DNA of 64,000 nucleotides from NCBI GenBank assembly GCA_949126835.1, contig OX421500.1:21799167-21863166 (forward strand). Reading direction: 5' to 3'. The stretch is from Anisus vortex (lineage: Eukaryota > Mollusca > Gastropoda > Planorbidae). Under the pieces are notes generated by a model. It did not search any database, was not told the origin of the DNA, and worked only from the letters and a program-made list of their open reading frames with translations. Positions 12,284-26,940 of the stretch are shown one piece after another. A program made the position numbers and the translations under genes. Numbering within the stretch: the first letter of the stretch is position 1; the number at the start of each line of letters is the position of its first letter.

Positions 12284-14551
12284 ATTTACAGTGTGTATAT
12301 TATTTTTAGTTTGTGCAATGTGACAGTATATGCCAGTTTTCTTACAAATAGATTTTTTTTTTGTACAATCTTTTTGTTTGTTTGTGGACATCAAAGGCCA
12401 AGAGTTATTTAACATTGAGTGACCAGTGATGCAATCTTGTTAACCATGATTGAAAATATTAAACTTACATGCTACTCTTTTTGCTGAATGTGTTTGATGT
12501 GTGGAAAAAGTGGAAGTGTTAAAATACTTTTTTATCACAATGACTAAGCCCACCCATCCCCCATCTCTCCTTTCTTTGAGTTAGTTGTCTTTTACTTTCC
12601 TATGGCATTGTGCTTTTTTCTTTTTTGATAGTGCTGTAAGCCCCTTTGGTCAATTTAAACATTTCTTTTTTACCATTATTGGCTTGAACAATTATTTGAA
12701 CAGATTCTGTTGTTGTTGCTATTTGAAGAAATTTTATTTGTAACTAAAAACCTAAATGAGAGTTTGTAAACATACATCTCTTAAATATTTCAATAAAGAA
12801 TTATTTCTTTTGAATAAAATAATGGGGGGAGGAAAATAGACTTGAAAATACAATGTGCAAAAACTACCTCGTTCTATGTGCATGCTTTCTTTTATTTTAT
12901 ATTCAATTTTGTGAATTTTTACATTTCCTAAATCACATTGAATGATGTGTGTGATTTTTAAAGACCGCTGGCACTGTTGAAATTATTTTTTTTTACTTGG
13001 ACATATTGATTGTAGACATTTGTTAACATTGTAAATGTTGTACAAAGAACACATTTTTTGTTTTGTGTGCTTTAGACCATTTATTTTAGGGCAAATTTTT
13101 GTTTGTTTCATAGTTCATGTACTTGGGTAGAATTAAAAGTATTTTCACATAAAGGTGGACTGTCCAGTTTGTGTGAATCAATCTTTGCTTGTAAGAACAT
13201 TTCATCTGATGTCAATACTTCCTGAAACCCTCCAACTTGTCCATCAGCAACTGGCTCTAAAAAAATTTTTCTAAAGGAAAAAAGTCACATCAATGTAACC
13301 CCCAGCCATTTCCTGTATAAGAATATAATTTTGATGACTGGGATGGTCAAACCTTTGGTGTTGCTAGACACCGGTTCTCCGTGTCAGAACTAATAAAATA
13401 GGAAAGTATTGGATTAGCTCAGCTCAATTTGCTTGCAGTTAGTTGCTCATTAGCTTGGTGGATACTAGATTTAGCTTTGGACCTTCCCCCACAGTGTGGG
13501 ATAGCTACTACAGTATTTGAAATGAAAGTAAATTGTTTAAGAGTATTTCAGCCCTGTAATAATGCTGATTATGGTTTGTCATATGCATTAAGTTTGTATC
13601 ATTCATCTCCTCTTCCAGTTTGTTTGTGTACAAAGATATCTAAGTTTTAAGTTTGAACTTGTGGAAATTCAGGATTACTCCATGCAATTATTTGTTCCAG
13701 ACTAAGAATCTTCTTGTAACATCATGTCGTTTCCTTTTTTTTTACCTGTTTAAATGAGGGAATAATTATAGAGCTGTAGAAAAAGAAATCAATACTACAG
13801 AACTCATTGATTTCACAATTCTAAGCCATGGGTTGAGATGAACTTGATTTCATGACTTCTACAAATGTACATTAAATGCCATGTGAAATCTAAAGTCCTG
13901 AACAAATGTATAGAGGTTTTGTATTTGTACAGTTTTATCTCATTGTGCACATGTACATTTAAAACAACAATAACTTGTAACTGTTTTTGTATTTATATAT
14001 ACATTTCACAGGGTCAGTGTGTTCTGTTTTTTTTAACTTTGTTGTAAAATGAAACATAAAATTTACCTCTAAAAATTAACATTTTATCTTTTTATTTTTC
14101 TCTAGAATGTTTTTTTAAAGACTAAAGTTAGTTCAAGTTATTCTCTTCTAGTTTAACAATAAATATATTATTAATTAAGAAAGTGCACAAAATCTTCAAA
14201 GGAGTAAGTGCAAGTCATTTTTAAAGTAATGCTGGCCTTTCTATTTATTATATTTCTAGTTCACCCTCTCTTGTTGTAATATAAAGCGATGCCCTAAGCC
14301 CGGTATAGTTTTATCCTTAAATTGAATGATGAAACCAACATTTTATTTGTACAATATGTATGTAATTTTGTTCCTGTTTGTGCACACTCTCTCCTTTACT
14401 TTTGTGTTTGTGTGTGTGTGGTTTAAGAAACAAATATCTTGAAAAGATCACATTCCTAAAGGAATTGTTTTATGTTATTGAAAACAAAAGATAACTTTTC
14501 TGCTCTTGTAATTACTAGAAACTGTTGTGCTTTGTTTTGTTTTAAATGATA

Positions 14552-14557
14552 AATAAA
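14552..14557 (+). terminator. Candidate distal polyadenylation signal of ACVR2
   Basis: AATAAA is followed within about 60 bases by a T-rich stretch (GTTTTGTTCTTCTTCTT around 14598-14614). It is the best of several signals downstream of the stop codon. Use is unproven. Confidence 0.35.
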
Positions 14558-14820
14558 GCATGCTTTAGTTAGCATCTATATCTGATGTAGTAGCTAAGTT
14601 TTGTTCTTCTTCTTACATCTGTAGCCAATGTTACACTTTGCAAGCCTAAACAAATCAATTCAGGGTATATACTCATTGAATTTATTCAGCACAAATTGTT
14701 CTTGTAATAGCATTCTTTAAATGTTACTGTGGAAAACACAATGTTTGTTAAGAAAAGTCATGTTAAACATAATTGGAACTTTTTTTTCTTGTCAACTCAT
14801 TTTGGTAAGTAATGAATAAA

Positions 14821-15690
14821 AAAGGATTTTTTTTCATCTGCCTGATGGTCATGATTATTTGAGTCTTAAAAGTTTACTAAATAATTGAGTGAATATATGT
14901 TTTGGGTTGAGTTTATATTACTTTAAACTATTTATATAAATGTATGTCCAGTACTCTTCAGCTTCATCTAGAGTAGAGTATAATATTGAAAATGTTTTCA
15001 TTTCAAAGGCTAAACCTTAAACATTACTTCATATTGGAACTAAACATGATGGACATAGTTCATTGAAAACTGTCTTTTTACAAGAAGGTAAACAATATTA
15101 AACAGATTTTTTTATTACTAAGTAAATCTTTACTGATGTCCCAAAACTTTGATCAGCTTACGCAAAATATCTTGCCTAACCCGTATCCCTGTCAGTCACA
15201 CTCCACTATTGTGTACATTCTAGCCCAAACAGTGTCTTGGGCAGAATGTACTGTTGTCCTGAATCTATAGCTTTAATATATCTAAATTATTTTTTTGATA
15301 GAGTCTACATATGCGTTGTTACATTTTTAAAGTAGAGTTCAAACTGTAGGGTTCAAAATGTTTGTGAAAGTTTGGGGGAAAATGACTTGATTTTTCAGGT
15401 TTGGGACAGTTTGCAAATTTCACTCAAAATGAACAGGAGTAAAATATACTTTTTTTTAAGCGAATAAACATGTAAATGTAAAGTTAAGAAGTCATTAATA
15501 AAACACACTGGATGTTTTTTCCTAAATAAGTCCTTTAAAACATCCTCAATTTTTTTAAATATTTGAGGTACCTATATATGCTACTAGTTAACATTAAGAA
15601 ATGTCCTACATACCTGTGAAAATAAGTTAGGGAGTTGTTTTTATGTTTGGGAATTTGAACATGATTTCAGAGTAAGAACCCCATTGGGGT
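14821..15690. other. AT-rich spacer, no gene seen
   Basis: This lies between the last candidate ACVR2 polyadenylation signal and the 68-bp satellite. No exon, RNA gene or clear mobile element was recognised, apart from a faint repeat-like patch at 15360-15430. Confidence 0.5.
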
Positions 15691-18600
15691 TATTGAGAAA
15701 GACTAAAGGATGGTTTGGTTTTCTTTTTTCATTGGAAGTGCATACCATCCTCATATATTATTTAGAAAGACTAAAGGATGGTTTGGTTTTCTTTTTTCAT
15801 TGGAAGTGCATACCATACTCATATATTATTTAGAAAGACTAAAGGATGGTTTGGTTTTCTTTTTTCATTGGAAGTGCATACCATACTCATATATTATTTA
15901 GAAAGACTAAAGGATGGTTTGGTTTTCTTTTTTCATTGGAAGTGCATACCATCCTCATATATTATTTAGAAAGACTAAAGGATGGTTTGGTTTTCTTTTT
16001 TCATTGGAAGTGCATACCATCCTCATATATTATTTAGAAAGACTAAAGGATGGTTTGGTTTTCTTTTTTCATTGGAAGTGCATACCATACTCATATATTA
16101 TTTAGAAAGACTAAAGGATGGTTTGGTTTTCTTTTTTCATTGGAAGTGCATACCATACTCATATATTATTTAGAAAGACTAAAGGATGGTTTGGTTTTCT
16201 TTTTTCATTGGAAGTGCATACCATACTCATATATTATTTAGAAAGACTAAAGGATGGTTTGGTTTTCTTTTTTCATTGGAAGTGCATACCATACTCATAT
16301 ATTATTTAGAAAGACTAAAGGATGGTTTGGTTTTCTTTTTTCATTGGAAGTGCATACCATACTCATATATTATTTAGAAAGACTAAAGGATGGTTTGGTT
16401 TTCTTTTTTCATTGGAAGTGCATACCATACTCATATATTATTTAGAAAGACTAAAGGATGGTTTGGTTTTCTTTTTTCATTGGAAGTGCATACCATACTC
16501 ATATATTATTTAGAAAGACTAAAGGATGGTTTGGTTTTCTTTTTTCATTGGAAGTGCATACCATACTCATATATTATTTAGAAAGACTAAAGGATGGTTT
16601 TGTTTTTTTTCATTGGAAGTGCATACCATACTCATATATTATTTAGAAAGACTAAAGGATGGTTTTGTTTTTTTTCATTGGAAGTGCATACCATACTCAT
16701 ATATTATTTAGAAAGACTAAAGGATGGTTTGGTTTTCTTTTTTCATTGGAAGTGCATACCATACTCATATATTATTTAGAAAGACTAAAGGATGGTTTGG
16801 TTTTCTTTTTTCATTGGAAGTGCATACCATACTCATATATTATTTAGAAAGACTAAAGGATGGTTTGGTTTTCTTTTTTCATTGGAAGTGCATACCATCC
16901 TCATATATTATTTAGAAAGACTAAAGGATGGTTTGGTTTTCTTTTTTCATTGGAAGTGCATACCATACTCATATATTATTTAGAAAGACTAAAGGATGGT
17001 TTGGTTTTCTTTTTTCATTGGAAGTGCATACCATACTCATATATTATTTAGAAAGACTAAAGGATGGTTTGGTTTTCTTTTTTCATTGGAAGTGCATACC
17101 ATACTCATATATTATTTAGAAAGACTAAAGGATGGTTTGGTTTTCTTTTTTCATTGGAAGTGCATACCATACTCATATATTATTTAGAAAGACTAAAGGA
17201 TGGTTTGGTTTTCTTTTTTCATTGGAAGTGCATACCATACTCATATATTATTTAGAAAGACTAAAGGATGGTTTGGTTTTCTTTTTTCATTGGAAGTGCA
17301 TACCATACTCATATATTATTTAGAAAGACTAAAGGATGGTTTGGTTTTCTTTTTTCATTGGAAGTGCATACCATACTCATATATTATTTAGAAAGACTAA
17401 AGGATGGTTTGGTTTTCTTTTTTCATTGGAAGTGCATACCATACTCATATATTATTTAGAAAGACTAAAGGATGGTTTGGTTTTCTTTTTTCATTGGAAG
17501 TGCATACCATACTCATATATTATTTAGAAAGACTAAAGGATGGTTTGGTTTTCTTTTTTCATTGGAAGTGCATACCATACTCATATATTATTTAGAAAGA
17601 CTAAAGGATGGTTTGGTTTTCTTTTTTCATTGGAAGTGCATACCATACTCATATATTATTTAGAAAGACTAAAGGATGGTTTGGTTTTCTTTTTTCATTG
17701 GAAGTGCATACCATACTCATATATTATTTAGAAAGACTAAAGGATGGTTTGGTTTTCTTTTTTCATTGGAAGTGCATACCATACTCATATATTATTTAGA
17801 AAGACTAAAGGATGGTTTGGTTTTCTTTTTTCATTGGAAGTGCATACCATACTCATATATTATTTAGAAAGACTAAAGGATGGTTTGGTTTTCTTTTTTC
17901 ATTGGAAGTGCATACCATACTCATATATTATTTAGAAAGACTAAAGGATGGTTTGGTTTTCTTTTTTCATTGGAAGTGCATACCATACTCATATATTATT
18001 TAGAAAGACTAAAGGATGGTTTGGTTTTCTTTTTTCATTGGAAGTGCATACCATACTCATATATTATTTAGAAAGACTAAAGGATGGTTTGGTTTTCTTT
18101 TTTCATTGGAAGTGCATACCATACTCATATATTATTTAGAAAGACTAAAGGATGGTTTGGTTTTCTTTTTTCATTGGAAGTGCATACCATACTCATATAT
18201 TATTTAGAAAGACTAAAGGATGGTTTGGTTTTCTTTTTTCATTGGAAGTGCATACCATACTCATATATTATTTAGAAAGACTAAAGGATGGTTTGGTTTT
18301 CTTTTTTCATTGGAAGTGCATACCATACTCATATATTATTTAGAAAGACTAAAGGATGGTTTGGTTTTCTTTTTTCATTGGAAGTGCATACCATACTCAT
18401 ATATTATTTAGAAAGACTAAAGGATGGTTTGGTTTTCTTTTTTCATTGGAAGTGCATACCATACTCATATATTATTTAGAAAGACTAAAGGATGGTTTGG
18501 TTTTCTTTTTTCATTGGAAGTGCATACCATACTCATATATTATTTAGAAAGACTAAAGGATGGTTTGGTTTTCTTTTTTCATTGGAAGTGCATACCATAC

Positions 18601-21600
18601 TCATATATTATTTAGAAAGACTAAAGGATGGTTTGGTTTTCTTTTTTCATTGGAAGTGCATACCATACTCATATATTATTTAGAAAGACTAAAGGATGGT
18701 TTGGTTTTCTTTTTTCATTGGAAGTGCATACCATACTCATATATTATTTAGAAAGACTAAAGGATGGTTTGGTTTTCTTTTTTCATTGGAAGTGCATACC
18801 ATACTCATATATTATTTAGAAAGACTAAAGGATGGTTTGGTTTTCTTTTTTCATTGGAAGTGCATACCATACTCATATATTATTTAGAAAGACTAAAGGA
18901 TGGTTTGGTTTTCTTTTTTCATTGGAAGTGCATACCATACTCATATATTATTTAGAAAGACTAAAGGATGGTTTGGTTTTCTTTTTTCATTGGAAGTGCA
19001 TACCATACTCATATATTATTTAGAAAGACTAAAGGATGGTTTGGTTTTCTTTTTTCATTGGAAGTGCATACCATACTCATATATTATTTAGAAAGACTAA
19101 AGGATGGTTTGGTTTTCTTTTTTCATTGGAAGTGCATACCATACTCATATATTATTTAGAAAGACTAAAGGATGGTTTGGTTTTCTTTTTTCATTGGAAG
19201 TGCATACCATACTCATATATTATTTAGAAAGACTAAAGGATGGTTTGGTTTTCTTTTTTCATTGGAAGTGCATACCATACTCATATATTATTTAGAAAGA
19301 CTAAAGGATGGTTTGGTTTTCTTTTTTCATTGGAAGTGCATACCATACTCATATATTATTTAGAAAGACTAAAGGATGGTTTGGTTTTCTTTTTTCATTG
19401 GAAGTGCATACCATACTCATATATTATTTAGAAAGACTAAAGGATGGTTTGGTTTTCTTTTTTCATTGGAAGTGCATACCATACTCATATATTATTTAGA
19501 AAGACTAAAGGATGGTTTGGTTTTCTTTTTTCATTGGAAGTGCATACCATACTCATATATTATTTAGAAAGACTAAAGGATGGTTTGGTTTTCTTTTTTC
19601 ATTGGAAGTGCATACCATACTCATATATTATTTAGAAAGACTAAAGGATGGTTTGGTTTTCTTTTTTCATTGGAAGTGCATACCATACTCATATATTATT
19701 TAGAAAGACTAAAGGATGGTTTGGTTTTCTTTTTTCATTGGAAGTGCATACCATACTCATATATTATTTAGAAAGACTAAAGGATGGTTTGGTTTTCTTT
19801 TTTCATTGGAAGTGCATACCATACTCATATATTATTTAGAAAGACTAAAGGATGGTTTGGTTTTCTTTTTTCATTGGAAGTGCATACCATACTCATATAT
19901 TATTTAGAAAGACTAAAGGATGGTTTGGTTTTCTTTTTTCATTGGAAGTGCATACCATACTCATATATTATTTAGAAAGACTAAAGGATGGTTTGGTTTT
20001 CTTTTTTCATTGGAAGTGCATACCATACTCATATATTATTTAGAAAGACTAAAGGATGGTTTGGTTTTCTTTTTTCATTGGAAGTGCATACCATACTCAT
20101 ATATTATTTAGAAAGACTAAAGGATGGTTTGGTTTTCTTTTTTCATTGGAAGTGCATACCATACTCATATATTATTTAGAAAGACTAAAGGATGGTTTGG
20201 TTTTCTTTTTTCATTGGAAGTGCATACCATACTCATATATTATTTAGAAAGACTAAAGGATGGTTTGGTTTTCTTTTTTCATTGGAAGTGCATACCATAC
20301 TCATATATTATTTAGAAAGACTAAAGGATGGTTTGGTTTTCTTTTTTCATTGGAAGTGCATACCATACTCATATATTATTTAGAAAGACTAAAGGATGGT
20401 TTGGTTTTCTTTTTTCATTGGAAGTGCATACCATACTCATATATTATTTAGAAAGACTAAAGGATGGTTTGGTTTTCTTTTTTCATTGGAAGTGCATACC
20501 ATACTCATATATTATTTAGAAAGACTAAAGGATGGTTTGGTTTTCTTTTTTCATTGGAAGTGCATACCATACTCATATATTATTTAGAAAGACTAAAGGA
20601 TGGTTTGGTTTTCTTTTTTCATTGGAAGTGCATACCATACTCATATATTATTTAGAAAGACTAAAGGATGGTTTGGTTTTCTTTTTTCATTGGAAGTGCA
20701 TACCATACTCATATATTATTTAGAAAGACTAAAGGATGGTTTGGTTTTCTTTTTTCATTGGAAGTGCATACCATACTCATATATTATTTAGAAAGACTAA
20801 AGGATGGTTTGGTTTTCTTTTTTCATTGGAAGTGCATACCATACTCATATATTATTTAGAAAGACTAAAGGATGGTTTGGTTTTCTTTTTTCATTGGAAG
20901 TGCATACCATACTCATATATTATTTAGAAAGACTAAAGGATGGTTTGGTTTTCTTTTTTCATTGGAAGTGCATACCATACTCATATATTATTTAGAAAGA
21001 CTAAAGGATGGTTTGGTTTTCTTTTTTCATTGGAAGTGCATACCATACTCATATATTATTTAGAAAGACTAAAGGATGGTTTGGTTTTCTTTTTTCATTG
21101 GAAGTGCATACCATACTCATATATTATTTAGAAAGACTAAAGGATGGTTTGGTTTTCTTTTTTCATTGGAAGTGCATACCATACTCATATATTATTTAGA
21201 AAGACTAAAGGATGGTTTGGTTTTCTTTTTTCATTGGAAGTGCATACCATACTCATATATTATTTAGAAAGACTAAAGGATGGTTTGGTTTTCTTTTTTC
21301 ATTGGAAGTGCATACCATACTCATATATTATTTAGAAAGACTAAAGGATGGTTTGGTTTTCTTTTTTCATTGGAAGTGCATACCATACTCATATATTATT
21401 TAGAAAGACTAAAGGATGGTTTGGTTTTCTTTTTTCATTGGAAGTGCATACCATACTCATATATTATTTAGAAAGACTAAAGGATGGTTTGGTTTTCTTT
21501 TTTCATTGGAAGTGCATACCATACTCATATATTATTTAGAAAGACTAAAGGATGGTTTGGTTTTCTTTTTTCATTGGAAGTGCATACCATACTCATATAT

Positions 21601-24600
21601 TATTTAGAAAGACTAAAGGATGGTTTGGTTTTCTTTTTTCATTGGAAGTGCATACCATACTCATATATTATTTAGAAAGACTAAAGGATGGTTTGGTTTT
21701 CTTTTTTCATTGGAAGTGCATACCATACTCATATATTATTTAGAAAGACTAAAGGATGGTTTGGTTTTCTTTTTTCATTGGAAGTGCATACCATACTCAT
21801 ATATTATTTAGAAAGACTAAAGGATGGTTTGGTTTTCTTTTTTCATTGGAAGTGCATACCATACTCATATATTATTTAGAAAGACTAAAGGATGGTTTGG
21901 TTTTCTTTTTTCATTGGAAGTGCATACCATACTCATATATTATTTAGAAAGACTAAAGGATGGTTTGGTTTTCTTTTTTCATTGGAAGTGCATACCATAC
22001 TCATATATTATTTAGAAAGACTAAAGGATGGTTTGGTTTTCTTTTTTCATTGGAAGTGCATACCATACTCATATATTATTTAGAAAGACTAAAGGATGGT
22101 TTGGTTTTCTTTTTTCATTGGAAGTGCATACCATACTCATATATTATTTAGAAAGACTAAAGGATGGTTTGGTTTTCTTTTTTCATTGGAAGTGCATACC
22201 ATACTCATATATTATTTAGAAAGACTAAAGGATGGTTTGGTTTTCTTTTTTCATTGGAAGTGCATACCATACTCATATATTATTTAGAAAGACTAAAGGA
22301 TGGTTTGGTTTTCTTTTTTCATTGGAAGTGCATACCATACTCATATATTATTTAGAAAGACTAAAGGATGGTTTGGTTTTCTTTTTTCATTGGAAGTGCA
22401 TACCATACTCATATATTATTTAGAAAGACTAAAGGATGGTTTGGTTTTCTTTTTTCATTGGAAGTGCATACCATACTCATATATTATTTAGAAAGACTAA
22501 AGGATGGTTTGGTTTTCTTTTTTCATTGGAAGTGCATACCATACTCATATATTATTTAGAAAGACTAAAGGATGGTTTGGTTTTCTTTTTTCATTGGAAG
22601 TGCATACCATACTCATATATTATTTAGAAAGACTAAAGGATGGTTTGGTTTTCTTTTTTCATTGGAAGTGCATACCATACTCATATATTATTTAGAAAGA
22701 CTAAAGGATGGTTTGGTTTTCTTTTTTCATTGGAAGTGCATACCATACTCATATATTATTTAGAAAGACTAAAGGATGGTTTGGTTTTCTTTTTTCATTG
22801 GAAGTGCATACCATACTCATATATTATTTAGAAAGACTAAAGGATGGTTTGGTTTTCTTTTTTCATTGGAAGTGCATACCATACTCATATATTATTTAGA
22901 AAGACTAAAGGATGGTTTGGTTTTCTTTTTTCATTGGAAGTGCATACCATACTCATATATTATTTAGAAAGACTAAAGGATGGTTTGGTTTTCTTTTTTC
23001 ATTGGAAGTGCATACCATACTCATATATTATTTAGAAAGACTAAAGGATGGTTTGGTTTTCTTTTTTCATTGGAAGTGCATACCATACTCATATATTATT
23101 TAGAAAGACTAAAGGATGGTTTGGTTTTCTTTTTTCATTGGAAGTGCATACCATACTCATATATTATTTAGAAAGACTAAAGGATGGTTTGGTTTTCTTT
23201 TTTCATTGGAAGTGCATACCATACTCATATATTATTTAGAAAGACTAAAGGATGGTTTGGTTTTCTTTTTTCATTGGAAGTGCATACCATACTCATATAT
23301 TATTTAGAAAGACTAAAGGATGGTTTGGTTTTCTTTTTTCATTGGAAGTGCATACCATACTCATATATTATTTAGAAAGACTAAAGGATGGTTTGGTTTT
23401 CTTTTTTCATTGGAAGTGCATACCATACTCATATATTATTTAGAAAGACTAAAGGATGGTTTGGTTTTCTTTTTTCATTGGAAGTGCATACCATACTCAT
23501 ATATTATTTAGAAAGACTAAAGGATGGTTTGGTTTTCTTTTTTCATTGGAAGTGCATACCATACTCATATATTATTTAGAAAGACTAAAGGATGGTTTGG
23601 TTTTCTTTTTTCATTGGAAGTGCATACCATACTCATATATTATTTAGAAAGACTAAAGGATGGTTTGGTTTTCTTTTTTCATTGGAAGTGCATACCATAC
23701 TCATATATTATTTAGAAAGACTAAAGGATGGTTTGGTTTTCTTTTTTCATTGGAAGTGCATACCATACTCATATATTATTTAGAAAGACTAAAGGATGGT
23801 TTGGTTTTCTTTTTTCATTGGAAGTGCATACCATACTCATATATTATTTAGAAAGACTAAAGGATGGTTTGGTTTTCTTTTTTCATTGGAAGTGCATACC
23901 ATACTCATATATTATTTAGAAAGACTAAAGGATGGTTTGGTTTTCTTTTTTCATTGGAAGTGCATACCATACTCATATATTATTTAGAAAGACTAAAGGA
24001 TGGTTTGGTTTTCTTTTTTCATTGGAAGTGCATACCATACTCATATATTATTTAGAAAGACTAAAGGATGGTTTGGTTTTCTTTTTTCATTGGAAGTGCA
24101 TACCATACTCATATATTATTTAGAAAGACTAAAGGATGGTTTGGTTTTCTTTTTTCATTGGAAGTGCATACCATACTCATATATTATTTAGAAAGACTAA
24201 AGGATGGTTTGGTTTTCTTTTTTCATTGGAAGTGCATACCATACTCATATATTATTTAGAAAGACTAAAGGATGGTTTGGTTTTCTTTTTTCATTGGAAG
24301 TGCATACCATACTCATATATTATTTAGAAAGACTAAAGGATGGTTTGGTTTTCTTTTTTCATTGGAAGTGCATACCATACTCATATATTATTTAGAAAGA
24401 CTAAAGGATGGTTTGGTTTTCTTTTTTCATTGGAAGTGCATACCATACTCATATATTATTTAGAAAGACTAAAGGATGGTTTGGTTTTCTTTTTTCATTG
24501 GAAGTGCATACCATACTCATATATTATTTAGAAAGACTAAAGGATGGTTTGGTTTTCTTTTTTCATTGGAAGTGCATACCATACTCATATATTATTTAGA

Positions 24601-25615
24601 AAGACTAAAGGATGGTTTGGTTTTCTTTTTTCATTGGAAGTGCATACCATACTCATATATTATTTAGAAAGACTAAAGGATGGTTTGGTTTTCTTTTTTC
24701 ATTGGAAGTGCATACCATACTCATATATTATTTAGAAAGACTAAAGGATGGTTTGGTTTTCTTTTTTCATTGGAAGTGCATACCATACTCATATATTATT
24801 TAGAAAGACTAAAGGATGGTTTGGTTTTCTTTTTTCATTGGAAGTGCATACCATACTCATATATTATTTAGAAAGACTAAAGGATGGTTTGGTTTTCTTT
24901 TTTCATTGGAAGTGCATACCATACTCATATATTATTTAGAAAGACTAAAGGATGGTTTGGTTTTCTTTTTTCATTGGAAGTGCATACCATACTCATATAT
25001 TATTTAGAAAGACTAAAGGATGGTTTGGTTTTCTTTTTTCATTGGAAGTGCATACCATACTCATATATTATTTAGAAAGACTAAAGGATGGTTTGGTTTT
25101 CTTTTTTCATTGGAAGTGCATACCATACTCATATATTATTTAGAAAGACTAAAGGATGGTTTGGTTTTCTTTTTTCATTGGAAGTGCATACCATACTCAT
25201 ATATTATTTAGAAAGACTAAAGGATGGTTTGGTTTTCTTTTTTCATTGGAAGTGCATACCATACTCATATATTATTTAGAAAGACTAAAGGATGGTTTGG
25301 TTTTCTTTTTTCATTGGAAGTGCATACCATACTCATATATTATTTAGAAAGACTAAAGGATGGTTTGGTTTTCTTTTTTCATTGGAAGTGCATACCATAC
25401 TCATATATTATTTAGAAAGACTAAAGGATGGTTTGGTTTTCTTTTTTCATTGGAAGTGCATACCATACTCATATATTATTTAGAAAGACTAAAGGATGGT
25501 TTGGTTTTCTTTTTTCATTGGAAGTGCATACCATACTCATATATTATTTAGAAAGACTAAAGGATGGTTTGGTTTTCTTTTTTCATTGGAAGTGCATACC
25601 ATCCTCATATATTAT
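15691..25615. repeat. 68-bp tandem satellite, about 146 copies
   Basis: A 68-bp unit (landmarks GACTAAAGGATGGTTTGG, CATTGGAAGTGCATACC, ATATATTATTTAGAAA) repeats head to tail for 9.9 kb. Two neighbouring units (at about 16580-16710) are 65 bp because of a changed T-tract. The only other variation noticed is CATCCTCAT in place of CATACTCAT, in copies 1, 4, 5, 18 and the last; the ~127 copies between copy 18 and the last look identical. The 63-residue reading frames that start in every unit are artefacts: 68 is not a multiple of three and each frame soon stops. Homogeneous interior and variant edges fit recent expansion by unequal exchange or replication slippage. Confidence 0.98.
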
Positions 25616-25654
25616 GCTCTTGTGCTGGTTCACATTTTATTGATTGCACAGAAA

Positions 25655-25771
25655 TCTGTCAAACTGCATTGGACTGTAATCAGAACAACAGTTATTGAAA
25701 CACTTTCCTATATTCTGTCAAACTGCATTAGACTGTAATCAGAACAATAGTTATTGAAACACTTTCCTAAA
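25655..25771 (+). repeat. 59-bp tandem duplication
   Basis: Two adjacent copies start TCTGTCAAACTGCATT at 25655 and 25714, with a few substitutions. They lie just beyond the 68-bp satellite and are unrelated to its unit. Confidence 0.85.
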
Positions 25772-25772
25772 G

Positions 25773-26940
25773 TGAAATGATCTCATTCTCTGCATATCAG
25801 CTGTTAGTGACACAAGTCCAATTAATATTGCAGTGATAGATTGTGTAACTTCATAGGCCTATTGCAAGAAAGAGTCCAAGAAGAAGCAAGACCGTTATAT
25901 TGTTACACATTTCTGAAGCAGTTTTAAGAAATTAGCTCAATGCAATGATAGATACTCATACATGAAACACATTGTCCAATGTTTATTTAGTTGCTGTTCA
26001 ATTTAAGTTCATGTCAACCTTTGTTCTGAAACTGAACTAACCTTAATGTGTATGTTAATATTGTAGTATTATATGATTGTGTGAGACACTGCACAGCACA
26101 TGTTTACATATTTTTTTATTCTGTTTTCTCTCAGATCATTCACATTGACTGTAAATGTTGATTAAATTCAAAATAAAAACTATGTCATTGACCCCTCACC
26201 ACTATAATTGGGATTACCATGGCTTTGTTGTCCATAGTAATGATGTAAGTAGTAATGAAGGCACTGCAGGACAAAATAGATTACCAAACCAGTAACAAGC
26301 CAAGGAATCAAGAAAAGTAGATTTGGCTAAAAAGGTGACCTCTCTCAAACAAATAAAAAGTTTTTAATGTAGAAAGTTTCACACAAAAAAGTGTAGAATT
26401 TAAAAGAACAAAGAGTAAGAGAAAAACACTAGGATAAAAATGTCCAGAGCAGAAAGTAATTATGAAATTTGAATTTACAATGTATATAAACAAATAGCAT
26501 TTACCTCATTTATTTTTTTTAAACTTATTTGTTCTTCTGAAAATACTTTCACTTTCACATTAAGCAATTGATTTTCTTAACAATTACAATTCTGATATAA
26601 TATTGACAACTTACTGTAATTATAACCTGTAATTTATTCATATCTAAATCATATTTTTAATGGGATATAAAACTGATTACAAATATACTACATACAATTC
26701 AATGAACTAAACAGGTTTTATGTATCATCTATCTTTATTTTTTATGGTATTTTAAAAATGTCTTGAATAGTTTGCAACACAAATTTACAATTTAAGATAC
26801 AAACAAAAATGTTTCAAATGATCAAAAAAAAAATATATAATAATAATATACCTGGTAATGAACAAATCCACTTTGGAATGAGACTAGAATAGACATGAAC
26901 AAAAGGATTTCTGGCTCCTGAATATTTCAATCTGTAAATA
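25773..26940. other. AT-rich intergenic DNA, no gene seen
   Basis: No homology-supported exon, RNA gene or transposon end was recognised in either strand. Confidence 0.5.

Larger units (their letters stand above)
9563..14820 (+). other. ACVR2: Probable long ACVR2 3' UTR
   Basis: No coding exon is recognisable in these 5.2 kb. AATAAA polyadenylation signals occur at 9875-9880, 12792-12797, 14552-14557 and 14815-14820, with T/GT-rich sequence after several of them. The stretch is nearly free of mobile elements apart from one MITE (11945-12283) and has TTTA/ATTTA-rich composition like long animal 3' UTRs. The extent is inferred; short isoforms ending near 9900 are equally possible. RNA evidence would settle it. 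Confidence 0.35.

Noticed and set aside
15710..25738. Dozens of overlapping ~63-residue frames (MVWFSFFIGSAYH...) read as a gene family
   Set aside because: They are one 68-bp repeat read in rotating frames. The unit is not a multiple of three, and each frame stops after about three units.
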